NCBI RefSeq assembly: GCF_036347135.1
Contig: NZ_CP108938.1
Span: forward strand, 6,138,001-6,202,000
Direction: 5' to 3'
Length of the DNA: 64,000 bases
Source of the DNA: Streptomyces sp. NBC_00775
Lineage (GTDB): Bacteria; Actinomycetota; Actinomycetes; Streptomycetales; Streptomycetaceae
The notes under the pieces were generated by a model. That model was not told the origin of the DNA, ran no database searches, and worked only from the letters and a program-made list of their open reading frames with translations. Of the stretch, positions 8,980-16,687 are shown piece by piece (position 1 is the stretch's first letter; the number at the start of each line of letters is the position of its first letter). Position numbers and translations under genes: made by a program.

Positions 8980-9302
8980 CCGAGAACAGGACCCCTGAAC
9001 AGAACCTGGGTGCGCTCGCCGAGGGCAACGCGCCAGTGTTCGAGACCCTGGTCCACATGACGACCGACACCTTCGAGAGGTCGGGTCTGGACGAGGAGAC
9101 CTATCTGCTCCTGCGTATCGCCGCGCTCGTGGCGATGGACGCCGCACCCGCCTCCTACCTCCTCAACGTCGGAGCGGCCGGTGCGATCGGCGTCCCGCTG
9201 GAAAAGGTGCAGGGGACACTCGTCGCGGTCGCGCCCGTGGTGGGCAGCGCCCGGATCGTGTCGGCCGCGGGTCATATCGCGGAGGCGTACCAGGCGGCCT
9301 GA
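8976..9302 (+). CDS. Carboxymuconolactone decarboxylase-like protein
   Basis: A 108-residue all-helical protein resembling the carboxymuconolactone decarboxylase (CMD/AhpD-like) fold: FETLVHMTTDTFERSGLDEETYLLLRIAAL followed by a second helical block with GVPLEKVQGTLVAVAPVVG. The CxxC motif of AhpD-type members is absent, so a peroxidase role is unlikely. GGGAGA precedes the ATG. It is the first intact gene after the DUF2252 remnant and may once have followed it in an operon. Confidence 0.75.
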   Translation: MTENRTPEQNLGALAEGNAPVFETLVHMTTDTFERSGLDEETYLLLRIAALVAMDAAPASYLLNVGAAGAIGVPLEKVQGTLVAVAPVVGSARIVSAAGHIAEAYQAA

Positions 9303-9379
9303 CACGGCGCTGGTAGGCCGGCAAGGGGGCAGGAAATGTCTGTCGCGTCGCGAGGCGCGACTAGGGCAGGAGGACAACG

Positions 9380-9790
9380 ATGAGTGAAAACCTGATCCTG
9401 GCGTACGACTACCCACTCCTGGGCGCGTTCTGGACGATGCTGTGGATCTTCATGTGGGTCCTGTGGCTGTTCCTGCTGTTCCGCGTCATCGGCGACATCT
9501 TCCGGGATGACTCGATGGGTGGCTGGGGGAAGACCGGATGGCTCTTCTTCGTCATCCTCCTGCCGTTCCTCGGCATCTTCGTGTACCTGATCGCCCGGGG
9601 ACGCGACATGGGCAAGCGCGAGCAGGAGCATGCCATGGCGCAGAAGGCCTCGTTCGACAGCTACATCAAGGAGACCGCCGGAGGTACGGGCCACGCGGAC
9701 GAGCTGGCGAAGCTGGCCGACCTCAAGAACAAGGGCGCGATCACCGAGGCGGAGTTCCAGCAGGCCAAGCAGAAGGTACTGGCGGCCTGA
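9380..9790 (+). CDS. PLDc_N / SHOCT-domain membrane protein
   Basis: A 136-residue protein. Two membrane helices (about 10-37 and 53-73) flank the loop FRDDSMGGWGKTGW, as in PLDc_N modules. A charged linker leads to a C-terminal SHOCT motif (about 104-136), DELAKLADLKNKGAITEAEF then QQAKQKVLA. SHOCT modules are short helical oligomerisation elements. GCAGGAGGACAACG precedes the ATG, a strong ribosome site. The gene is common in streptomycetes; its function is unknown. Confidence 0.8.
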   Translation: MSENLILAYDYPLLGAFWTMLWIFMWVLWLFLLFRVIGDIFRDDSMGGWGKTGWLFFVILLPFLGIFVYLIARGRDMGKREQEHAMAQKASFDSYIKETAGGTGHADELAKLADLKNKGAITEAEFQQAKQKVLAA

Positions 9791-9850
9791 TCCACACGTA
9801 CGGGCGCCAGGCACGGTCTTCGCCCCGCCGCCGTTGTTGACCGCGTGCCT

Positions 9851-9890
9851 ACGCCTCCACCGTGGGTTCAAATCCCACACCCACTGCGCA
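9851..9890 (+). repeat. tRNA-Ser 3'-end remnant (att-like scar)
   Basis: The stretch contains a perfect T-arm, GTGGG-TTCAAAT-CCCAC, followed by an acceptor-like strand ACCCACTG, as in the 3' end of actinobacterial tRNA-Ser. No D-arm or anticodon arm lies upstream, so it is not a tRNA gene. A strong hairpin follows immediately, as it would after a real tRNA. It is best read as the scar of an integrative element or a partly deleted tRNA gene. Confidence 0.55.
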
Positions 9891-9896
9891 GGTTGA

Positions 9897-9931
9897 CGGC
9901 CCCCTGACCAGGCCAAGTGGTCAGGGGGCCG
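9897..9931 (+). terminator. Terminator hairpin after tRNA-Ser remnant
   Basis: A 14-bp perfect stem (9897-9910 with 9918-9931) and 7-nt loop lie directly downstream of the tRNA-Ser-like fragment. Confidence 0.75.
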
Positions 9932-10079
9932 TTGCGCTGCGCGGTGCCCGTTCGCCACCGGGGTTCCCTGTGGTGCCCCGCATGATCAGGCACAGAGCAT
10001 TTGATCCGACCAGACCTTATGATCACTCCGCCCCAGCTTCCGCTGCGGCCGCGCACGCCTCCGAGACAGGCCGAAGACG

Positions 10080-10682
10080 ATGACGAGTACGGTCCGCAAG
10101 GCTCCCTGGATCCTCGCCCGCTCCGCGCAGGCGGCGATAACGGCGGCCGCCGTGGCGGACGTGTTCCGCGCGGCGGCAGTCCGGGACCGCTACCTGCATC
10201 GCACGGATGCGTCCCTGCACAAGTCGGGCTTCGCCTCGATGATCTTCGTCTATCTGATGACTCTCGCGATCGTGCTGTTCCTCGTGTGGCTCGTCCAGTC
10301 CCGGCGCAACGCCCAGGAGCTGTCCCCCCAGGCCTCGGTCCCGACCCGGGGCTGGACGATCGGCGCGTGGTTCATACCTGTGGTCAACTTCTTCGTCCCG
10401 CGCCAGTTGGTCCTTGACATCGGGCGCGCGAGCTCCGCGTCGTGGGAGGAGAAGCGGGACACGACACTGGTGAACCTCTGGTGGGCAGCGTGGATCACGC
10501 ACGCGCTCGTGCTCGTGGCGGCGGCCCGGGTTGCCCCGGGGTCGATGGCCTTCCTCGTGGTGGCGGAGGTGCTCGTGATCGCGGCTGCCGTGCTGGTGGT
10601 GCTCGTGATCGAGCGCATCACGGCGCTGCAGAGCACCGCGCTCGGCGCCACCGCCCCCGCCGCACCTCTCGTCCAGGGGTAA
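10080..10682 (+). CDS. DUF4328 membrane protein
   Basis: A 200-residue protein with four predicted membrane helices and the DUF4328 core: VWLVQSRRNAQELSPQAS, a Trp-rich loop RGWTIGAWFIPVVNFFVPRQ, and a later helix with VNLWWAAWITHAL. DUF4328 proteins are widespread in Streptomyces with no established function. The ATG at 10080 has only a weak ribosome site. A hairpin-bounded tRNA scar lies upstream, so it starts a new transcription unit. Confidence 0.75.
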   Translation: MTSTVRKAPWILARSAQAAITAAAVADVFRAAAVRDRYLHRTDASLHKSGFASMIFVYLMTLAIVLFLVWLVQSRRNAQELSPQASVPTRGWTIGAWFIPVVNFFVPRQLVLDIGRASSASWEEKRDTTLVNLWWAAWITHALVLVAAARVAPGSMAFLVVAEVLVIAAAVLVVLVIERITALQSTALGATAPAAPLVQG

Positions 10683-10885
10683 GGCGGTTTTCCCGATGTG
10701 CTCCCCCACAGCGACGTCATTGCCTGCGCGCGTGACCGCTGCGACGTAGTGAGCACTGGACGCCCTGGCCGCCCCACGTCTACACCATGGGCGACGTTCC
10801 GATGGACGGGGCGGTTGCGGTACTGCGCTGCTGTACGGCTCCCCCTGGAGACGGACCCGTGTGCGAGCAGATCTACTCTCCTCGG

Positions 10886-11428
10886 ATGGACGACGCCCCT
10901 TGCTTCTGCCTCCTCTGTGCCCCGACGGAATGGGGCGGCCCCGTGTGGGAGGAACGCGACAGCCGCACAGCCAAGAGTGTCGAGGACTTCGGCTGGCACG
11001 TCATGGGCGTGGCCGGCGGTGATGCCCCTGGCGATTGGGGCTACTCAATCGGTCTGTGGCACACACTGCGTAGCCCCGAGGTAAGCGTGTTCGGCCTGCC
11101 GTCGCAGACCGCGATGCGCGTGGCGAACGCCGCTGGGGCCGCGATACGGGACGGCAACCCACTCGAGCCCGACCAGAGGCGTGAAGACGTCCTCAACGGC
11201 TACAGCGTGGCCGTCCGGCCCGTGCACCCCAGCTGGTACCGCGACTTCTTCGGCGCAGGCATCGACTTCTACCAGACCCCGCCACTGCCCATCACGCAGC
11301 TGTTCTGGCCGGACAAGGCCGGGCGGTTCCCATGGGAAGAGGGAGCGGACGAGCCGTGCCGCACGAGACAGCCGCTGCTCTGGATTCCCAAAGACGAGAC
11401 CACCGGTCCATGGACCGAGGTCACGTGA
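10886..11428 (+). CDS. DUF4262 protein
   Basis: A 180-residue protein from ATG 10886 (MDDAPCFCLLC); an upstream start at 10787 is possible. It carries the DUF4262 pattern: FGWHVMGVAGGDAPGDWGYSIGLWHTLRSPE near the N-terminus, then FGLPSQTAMRVANAAGAAI and PSWYRDFFGAGIDFYQTPPLP. The N-terminal CxCxxC could bind metal. Function unknown. Integrase debris follows 34 bp downstream. Confidence 0.72.
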   Translation: MDDAPCFCLLCAPTEWGGPVWEERDSRTAKSVEDFGWHVMGVAGGDAPGDWGYSIGLWHTLRSPEVSVFGLPSQTAMRVANAAGAAIRDGNPLEPDQRREDVLNGYSVAVRPVHPSWYRDFFGAGIDFYQTPPLPITQLFWPDKAGRFPWEEGADEPCRTRQPLLWIPKDETTGPWTEVT

Positions 11429-11461
11429 GGCCGACGGGCTGGGGCACGGCAGCCTGCCGGC

Positions 11462-11647
11462 ACCGCCACCCTGCTCATGGCGGCCGGAGTCGCGCCCCGC
11501 GTCGTGATGGAGATCCTCGGCCACTCTCAGATCGGCATCACCATGGACGTGTACACGCACGGCGTGCGGGACTCCCAGCGCGAGGCCATGAGTCACGTGG
11601 ACCGGCTGCTCGGAAAGCGCCCGGTCGTCGGTGACCGTGCTCGTTGA
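11462..11647 (+). pseudogene. C-terminal fragment of a tyrosine integrase
   Basis: The frame encodes about 61 residues ending at a TGA. It includes MEILGHSQIGITMDVYTH, the signature around the second catalytic His and the nucleophilic Tyr of phage-type tyrosine recombinases. The N-terminal and core DNA-binding domains and the catalytic Arg region are missing, and there is no start. It sits 63 bp left of a tRNA-Arg 3' fragment, the normal int-next-to-att arrangement of actinobacterial integrative elements. Confidence 0.8.
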
Positions 11648-11710
11648 TGTCAAACGTGGCTGTCAGTGGCCCCGGGCCATGATCGGCGCCTCCTAGGGGC
11701 CTTTCGCTTG

Positions 11711-11756
11711 TGCCCCGGCAGGATGCGAACCTGCGACACCCGCTTCAGGAGAGAGG
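11711..11756 (-). repeat. att-like copy of tRNA-Arg(CCT) 3' half (leftmost)
   Basis: It matches the 3' half of the intact tRNA at 40689-40761 in the same orientation, with a few substitutions (GGATGCGAACC for GGATTCGAACC). The preceding 11650-11706 stretch, with GGCCATGATCGG and GGGGCCTTTCGC, also resembles the terminator beside the intact tRNA. It marks the left end of the accretion island. Confidence 0.8.
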
Positions 11757-11808
11757 GTGGGGCGCCCTGCTGGTCACCTGCGGCTTCGGGCACTCCTGTA
11801 TGCCCGGA

Positions 11809-12300
11809 TCAGATTGCGTCTATCTGCCAGGCGATCACGCCGGTCGATCCCTTGATGCCGTCGACGTCGATGCGTACCGGCTTGTGCACCGTGATCCGCT
11901 GCTGGACCACTGACTGATCGCACGGCACCTTGGTCTCTGTGCCGGTGCTCGCCGGTGCGAGTGCCAACTGCGCGCTGCCGCTGCCGACGCACACCAGGTT
12001 GAGCCTGTAGGTCTTGCCCTCGCTCAGGGTGGGCTCGGTGTGGATGCCGTCGGTCACGCGTTCCGCTCCGGCCTCGACCATCTTCCCGCTGTGGACGGCG
12101 GCCAGGGCCGCCTGGGCCTGCTCGGTGAGCTTCTTCTCGGACGGTCCGGTCGCGGTGTGGGACTCGCTCGGCGCGGACGGCGACGCCGTAGCGCCGACGG
12201 CCCTACCCTCACCGCTGCCGGAGGTGCACGAGGCGAGTAGGAATACCGACGCCGCCACGGTGCACGCGGCGAGCAAGGCCCGTGGGTTCGAAGAGGTCAT
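11809..12300 (-). CDS. Secreted lipoprotein of unknown function
   Basis: A 163-residue lipoprotein. The ATG at 12300 overlaps the stop of the upstream gene (ATGA), which fixes this start over an earlier in-frame ATG. The signal peptide ends in the lipobox LLASC, followed by a Ser/Thr/Pro-rich linker. The folded part (about 70-163) has KTYRLNLVCVGSGSAQLALAP and paired Cys residues, as in small streptomycete lipoproteins. It forms a two-gene operon with the secreted 209-residue protein, so the pair probably acts together at the cell surface. No domain is recognised. Confidence 0.75.
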   Translation of the reverse strand: MTSSNPRALLAACTVAASVFLLASCTSGSGEGRAVGATASPSAPSESHTATGPSEKKLTEQAQAALAAVHSGKMVEAGAERVTDGIHTEPTLSEGKTYRLNLVCVGSGSAQLALAPASTGTETKVPCDQSVVQQRITVHKPVRIDVDGIKGSTGVIAWQIDAI

Positions 12301-12926
12301 GACGAGGTTTCCGAGTACTTCCATCCAGTCTCTGACGTCGGAAGTGTCGCGGTTCCCTTGCCCACTTCCTCAACTCCGCAGGATCCGACGCGTCGGTATT
12401 TCTTCCAGGTGACCTTGTACCCCCATGAGCCGTACTGCAAGTGTCCGTACTTGCCGCGGCTGATGTTGTGGGAGTAGTTGTGTCCGGTGCTGACCGTCAC
12501 GCTTCCGGTGACCTTGATGCTGACCTGGGCCTTGGCCTTGGCGATGATGGCGTTTGAGTCCCATTCGATGGAGCCGGTCACCTCCGTGCCGATCGTGCCG
12601 CTCTTGGTGACCGACACGGTCATGGTGCCTCCAGGACCGTCCTTGAACTTGGTCCCGTTCCACCATGACGGTATGTGGTAGGCCTTCTTCGACGTAATGC
12701 TGTACCAGGAGTAGGGGCCGTCGCAGTAGTAGGGCGTCTTCTCCAGTAGCGGCTGTTCGGTCTCGTCCTCCCACCCCTGACGGTCGTTGATGTCCGTCGT
12801 CTGGTCAGCGGATGTCGCCGTGTCGTCGGACGGAACTTCCGTAGCGACAGCGGTACCCGCAGTCATGAAGCAGAGAAGCAATGCAGTGGCAGCGCCGGTC
12901 GCAGCGCGCCCTGAACTGATGCCCAT
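12297..12926 (-). CDS. Secreted protein of unknown function, paired with lipoprotein
   Basis: A 209-residue exported protein with a signal peptide (about 1-29, ending AVATE). The body is rich in beta-strand patterns, for example GTMTVSVTKSGTIGTEVTGS and KAQVSIKVTGSVTVSTGHN, with aromatic residues and one Cys pair (YYCDG and GSCGV). The ATG is preceded by GGAAGG. Its stop overlaps the start of the lipoprotein gene. No family is recognised; a beta-sandwich surface protein is inferred. Confidence 0.75.
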   Translation of the reverse strand: MGISSGRAATGAATALLLCFMTAGTAVATEVPSDDTATSADQTTDINDRQGWEDETEQPLLEKTPYYCDGPYSWYSITSKKAYHIPSWWNGTKFKDGPGGTMTVSVTKSGTIGTEVTGSIEWDSNAIIAKAKAQVSIKVTGSVTVSTGHNYSHNISRGKYGHLQYGSWGYKVTWKKYRRVGSCGVEEVGKGTATLPTSETGWKYSETSS

Positions 12927-13218
12927 GTGACACCTTCCGGTGGACCGCCCCCGTGGCGATCAAGAACTTGGACACTATGTAGAGAGCATGCACGCGACAA
13001 TCACATGATCGATTTCCTGAGGGGAACTTGAGGGTCCTATGTGCTCCGGTCGGCATCCTCCACACGGAGACGAGACCGCAGAATCCAGGTCCGCGGAACG
13101 AGTTTGGCCTGGGGCTCCAGCCGGACGGCATACGAGCCCGCAAGTTCGCCTACGGCAAGACCTGGTAGGAGTGCGACACCTAGCGCCGCGAGCTGCTCGG
13201 CAAGGTCGATCAGGGCGT

Positions 13219-13755
13219 GCCCGTCCCCACCCGCTCGGCCAAGCTCTGTGAGTGGCTCCCGTTCATCAGCGCGGTCGCGCGCAACGGCAACCACGGGGGC
13301 GACTACGTGAAAGCCTGGCGGCACGTCCACGACCTCTTCGCACGCGTCGGAGCGAGCAACGTCGTCTGGCTGTGGAGTCCGAACGTGGTGCGGGACGCGC
13401 CTACGGTGTCACTGCGGGCGCTGTATCCCAGGGATGCGTACGTCGACCTGATGGGGATGACGGGTTATCAGGACGACGAGTCCACAGCGGGTGCGGTGTT
13501 CGACGCGACACTCGCCCGGCTGCGCGGGGCTGTCCGGTCGCCCGGTGGTGATCGGGGAGACCGCGGCCCGGCCGGGCCGGAAGAAGGCCGCCTGGACGGC
13601 GGCCTTCTTCCGGTGATTCGCCGCGCACCCGGAGGCGATCGGCTTCGTGTGGTTCGAGCGCAGCCGTGCCGACGGCGGCCACCAGGACTGGAGGTTCACC
13701 CGGACCCCGGGGACCACCCGCGCCTTCGCGGGCGGGCCGGCCACTGTACGGCCGG
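13219..13755 (+). pseudogene. Decayed GH26-like glycoside hydrolase copy
   Basis: The plus strand encodes pieces clearly homologous to the intact GH26 gene that lies tail-to-tail next to it: GDYVKAWRHVHDLF, VVWLWSPNVV, a YPRDAYVDLMGMTGY block, then in other frames GFVWFERSRADGG and DWRFTRTPGTTRAF. At least one frameshift near 13530 and an in-frame stop near 13615 break it, and the N-terminal half is missing or unrecognisable. A short hairpin (13736-13756) separates the two convergent copies. It probably arose from duplication in inverted orientation or from a second integrated copy. Confidence 0.8.
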
Positions 13756-13761
13756 CGAGGA

Positions 13762-14958
13762 TCAGCCGGTCGTCGTAGTGGCGGCGGAGGCCGGCGGCGT
13801 CCCCGACGTCGACAAGTCCGCCGACCCGGTCAGGTCGATGTCCGCGAGCCCGCGCCGGAACGCCTTGCGCGTCGCCGCGTTCTCGGTGAAGCGCCAGTCC
13901 GCGCCGCCGCCCTGCTGCCGGTCGCGTTCGAACCAGATGAAGCCGATGATGTCGTCCTGCTTGCTCTTCCCGAGCCATGTGAAGAAGTCACTGATCCACG
14001 CCGCCTTCGACGCGCTGGGCTGGGCGCCGGCCTCGGTGATGACGATGGGGCGGTCGGTGAGCTTGCGCAGCTTCTTCAGCGTCGGGTTGAAGACGGCGGC
14101 CGCGGTCTTCTCGTGTACGGCGTAGCCGACCATGCCGATCCAGTCGGTGTAGTCGTCGCCGGGGTACAGCTCGGCCAGGCTCACCTGGGGCACCGGGCGC
14201 AGGATGTTGGGGCTCCACAACCAGATGACGTTGTCGGCGCCGGCCTGCTCGAAGAGGTCGTGGACGTGCCGCCAGGCTTTCACGTAGTCGCCCTTGTGGT
14301 TGCCGCTGCGCTGCTCCGACCAGGGGTACCAGGCGCCGTTCATCTCGTGCGCGAAGCGGATCACCACGGGCCACTGGTGGTCGGCGACGGCTTTCGCGAA
14401 TTTCGTGACGTACGCGTCGTACGTGCCGCCGGCGATCTTCGCGAGGGCGTACTTCGGCTGGTCGGTGCTGTGCTTTCGCCCGGCCCAGGGCTGCCAGGAG
14501 ACCACCGGGAGCATGCCCTGCCGGTAGGAGGCGTCGACGGCCGCGGGGTCGAAGTCCTCGTTCCAGTTGACGAAGTACTCGGACATGGTCGGCCGCTGCC
14601 CGGCCGCCGCAGCCAGGGTGTCGGTCTTCTTGGACGACCAGGGGATCTGGGTGCTGCTGATCCCGAAGTATGTGCCTTCGGGAGCGGTGAAGGAACCTTT
14701 CTTCGGGACGGTGGTGCGGGCGGTGGACGCGCCGGACGTGAGCCGGTCCTTGATGCCGGGCTTGGCCGCGGGGACGCCGAGGCCCTGGTAGACCGGTTCG
14801 GAGCTGGAGTTGGCGAGGATGTAGACGCCGTAGCTGAGCAGCGACAGTACGACGACGTTGGCTGTCATCCACAGTCGCAGCCGGACACCACTGCCGCGGT
14901 TCCACCAGTGCAGACGTTTGGCGTGAGCCCGGCCGGAGGGTGCGTCCGCCCTAGACAC
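13762..14958 (-). CDS. Membrane-anchored GH26-family glycoside hydrolase
   Basis: A 398-residue protein with a short cytoplasmic N-terminus, one membrane anchor (about 31-50) and an extracellular catalytic domain. Family GH26 features are visible: RFAHEMNGAWYPW with Glu205 as likely acid/base, and IVITEAGA with Glu309 as likely nucleophile. GH26 contains beta-mannanases and related endo-glycanases. The GTG start overlaps the stop of the upstream GT2 synthase by 8 nt, so the two are co-translated. A glycanase next to a processive synthase usually trims or releases the polymer; that role is inferred here. Confidence 0.82.
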   Translation of the reverse strand: MSRADAPSGRAHAKRLHWWNRGSGVRLRLWMTANVVVLSLLSYGVYILANSSSEPVYQGLGVPAAKPGIKDRLTSGASTARTTVPKKGSFTAPEGTYFGISSTQIPWSSKKTDTLAAAAGQRPTMSEYFVNWNEDFDPAAVDASYRQGMLPVVSWQPWAGRKHSTDQPKYALAKIAGGTYDAYVTKFAKAVADHQWPVVIRFAHEMNGAWYPWSEQRSGNHKGDYVKAWRHVHDLFEQAGADNVIWLWSPNILRPVPQVSLAELYPGDDYTDWIGMVGYAVHEKTAAAVFNPTLKKLRKLTDRPIVITEAGAQPSASKAAWISDFFTWLGKSKQDDIIGFIWFERDRQQGGGADWRFTENAATRKAFRRGLADIDLTGSADLSTSGTPPASAATTTTG

Positions 14959-16270
14959 TGATCATCACCGATCCGAAGAGCAGGGCGGCGCCCAGCAGGT
15001 AGGGGACCACGACGAGCGGGCTGCGGGTGCGTTCGCCGGCGAAGCTGTCGGCGCGGGTGCCCCAGCTCGCGTTGTGGGCCATGCGGAAGAAGCCGAGGAG
15101 TCGTACCGGGAGCAGGAGCAGCGTGTTGATGATCATGAAGATCGGCAGGAAGGCCATGTCCTTGGGCCGGTAGGCGAAGTGGCGGCCGAAGCGGATGGCC
15201 ATGGAGACCAGGGACATGACGGCGGCCAGGCCGAGGATGAACACCGCCGCGTGCCAAGAGGTCTGAGGCAGTGGCAGCTGGTTGTAGATGCCGGGCTTGT
15301 CGTGCTGCCAGGCGGCGACGGCCCAGGACGCGAAGGTGCCGAGCAGGACGAAGGGCACCAGGATGTCGGCGATGTAGAACAGCCAGAGCATCTTCGCGTG
15401 GCGCAGCATCCACCAGAACATCCGCAGGGTGTTGTACTGCGAGCCGCGCGCCCAGCGGTACTGCTGCTTCGCGAGCTTCCTCAGCTCCAGCGGGGCGTCG
15501 GTGTAGACCAGCGAGGTGGACTGGTAGACGCTCTTGTACCCGGCCTTGAGGGTGTAGTTGGTCAGGGTCCGGTCGTCGCTGACCTCCAGGAAGACGCCGA
15601 GGAACTTTTCGCTGAGGAAGTCCTCCATGCAGTTCTCCAGGATGCTCCGGCGGAAGGCGATGGTCCGGCCGGGCAGGCAGCCCACCGTGCCGACCACGCT
15701 CATCGCGGGCATGGAGTACTGGCAGCGGACGCTCTCCAGCCAGTCGGCCCATCGGGTGAGTATCGAACGCCCGGGGTCGAGGATCCGCTGCCGGGTGGTG
15801 ACACCGCCGACCTCGGGATCGCGGAACGGCTTCACCAGCTCGGTCAGCGTGTCGGTGGTCCAGATGGTGTCCGAGTCGACGAGTACGGCGATGTCGCCGG
15901 TCGCTTCCTCCAGGCCGACGCGCAGAGCGTTGCGCTTGCCGGGCGTCTCCGTCCAGCGCCAGTCGACACCCATGTCGGTGCAGATGTCCTCCAGAACCGG
16001 ATTACGTCGGCCGTTGATGACGACGATGACCTCGGTCGGCTGCTGGTCGGTTATTCGCTGGAGAACGGAACGAAAAAGGTCTTCCGGCTCGTCGACGACG
16101 GGAATGATGACGGAGGTTGTCGTCTGCCAGGGTCGCTTCCACGGTTTATATCGGCGAGCCAGCAGAATGCGGATGATCCAGAGCGACCAGACCAAGGTCA
16201 TGAAAATAGCGAACGGGTAGACGACCCCGTGATTCCGCCATTCTCTCAATTCCAGCAAATATGCAAGCAT
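14951..16270 (-). CDS. Processive family 2 glycosyltransferase (polysaccharide synthase)
   Basis: A 439-residue membrane synthase from ATG 16270. An N-terminal membrane helix (about 17-40) precedes the GT-A catalytic domain: SVIIPVVDEPED, then DSDTIW for the DxD metal/nucleotide site, SDDRTLTNY, and QYRWARG as the Q(Q/R)xRW motif of processive synthases. Four to five membrane helices follow. This is the hyaluronan/cellulose-synthase-like plan of enzymes that polymerise and extrude a beta-linked glycan. It is paired with GH26 downstream and diverges from UDP-glucose 6-dehydrogenase, pointing to a glucuronate-containing exopolysaccharide. Confidence 0.85.
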   Translation of the reverse strand: MLAYLLELREWRNHGVVYPFAIFMTLVWSLWIIRILLARRYKPWKRPWQTTTSVIIPVVDEPEDLFRSVLQRITDQQPTEVIVVINGRRNPVLEDICTDMGVDWRWTETPGKRNALRVGLEEATGDIAVLVDSDTIWTTDTLTELVKPFRDPEVGGVTTRQRILDPGRSILTRWADWLESVRCQYSMPAMSVVGTVGCLPGRTIAFRRSILENCMEDFLSEKFLGVFLEVSDDRTLTNYTLKAGYKSVYQSTSLVYTDAPLELRKLAKQQYRWARGSQYNTLRMFWWMLRHAKMLWLFYIADILVPFVLLGTFASWAVAAWQHDKPGIYNQLPLPQTSWHAAVFILGLAAVMSLVSMAIRFGRHFAYRPKDMAFLPIFMIINTLLLLPVRLLGFFRMAHNASWGTRADSFAGERTRSPLVVVPYLLGAALLFGSVMISV

Positions 16271-16687
16271 CAAGTTCCCTGAGCCGTGGAATCGGGGGAT
16301 TCAGGCACGGGAGGTCGTGTGTCGCGCGGCTGTGCCGGACAGCTGTGCCGACTGCTCCGCCGGGCGTGTGCAGTCCCGGTCAACCCCCACCCCTGGTGTC
16401 GGCGACCTCGACGCTGATTGCCGCCAACTGGCCGGAAAGTAGCAGGAGTTACTTTGTGCTAAATCATAAAAAACACCCCAAAGCCCCCCATCAAGATCGT
16501 TCGTTATTCAATAGAAATGTGAACGATGTGTGAGGGTTACATGTTCTTCGCGTGCTAGATCACGCTCGTGTGACGTTCCCGTGACATGGGCCGGCGAGGC
16601 CGATTCGCCCCCTTCTCTGGGTTATGGTTCCGCTCTCCATGGACCTCTTGAAGGGGTCACTGAGCACCATGTGCGGAAGGCGATTCA
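16271..16687. promoter_or_regulatory. Divergent promoter region of exopolysaccharide locus
   Basis: A 417-bp gene-free stretch lies between the divergent GT2 and UDP-glucose dehydrogenase genes. Its centre (about 16440-16540) is clearly more A+T-rich than its surroundings, with AAATCATAAAAAACACC and TTATTCAATAGAAATG. It should hold both promoters. No operator palindrome was assigned. Confidence 0.55.
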
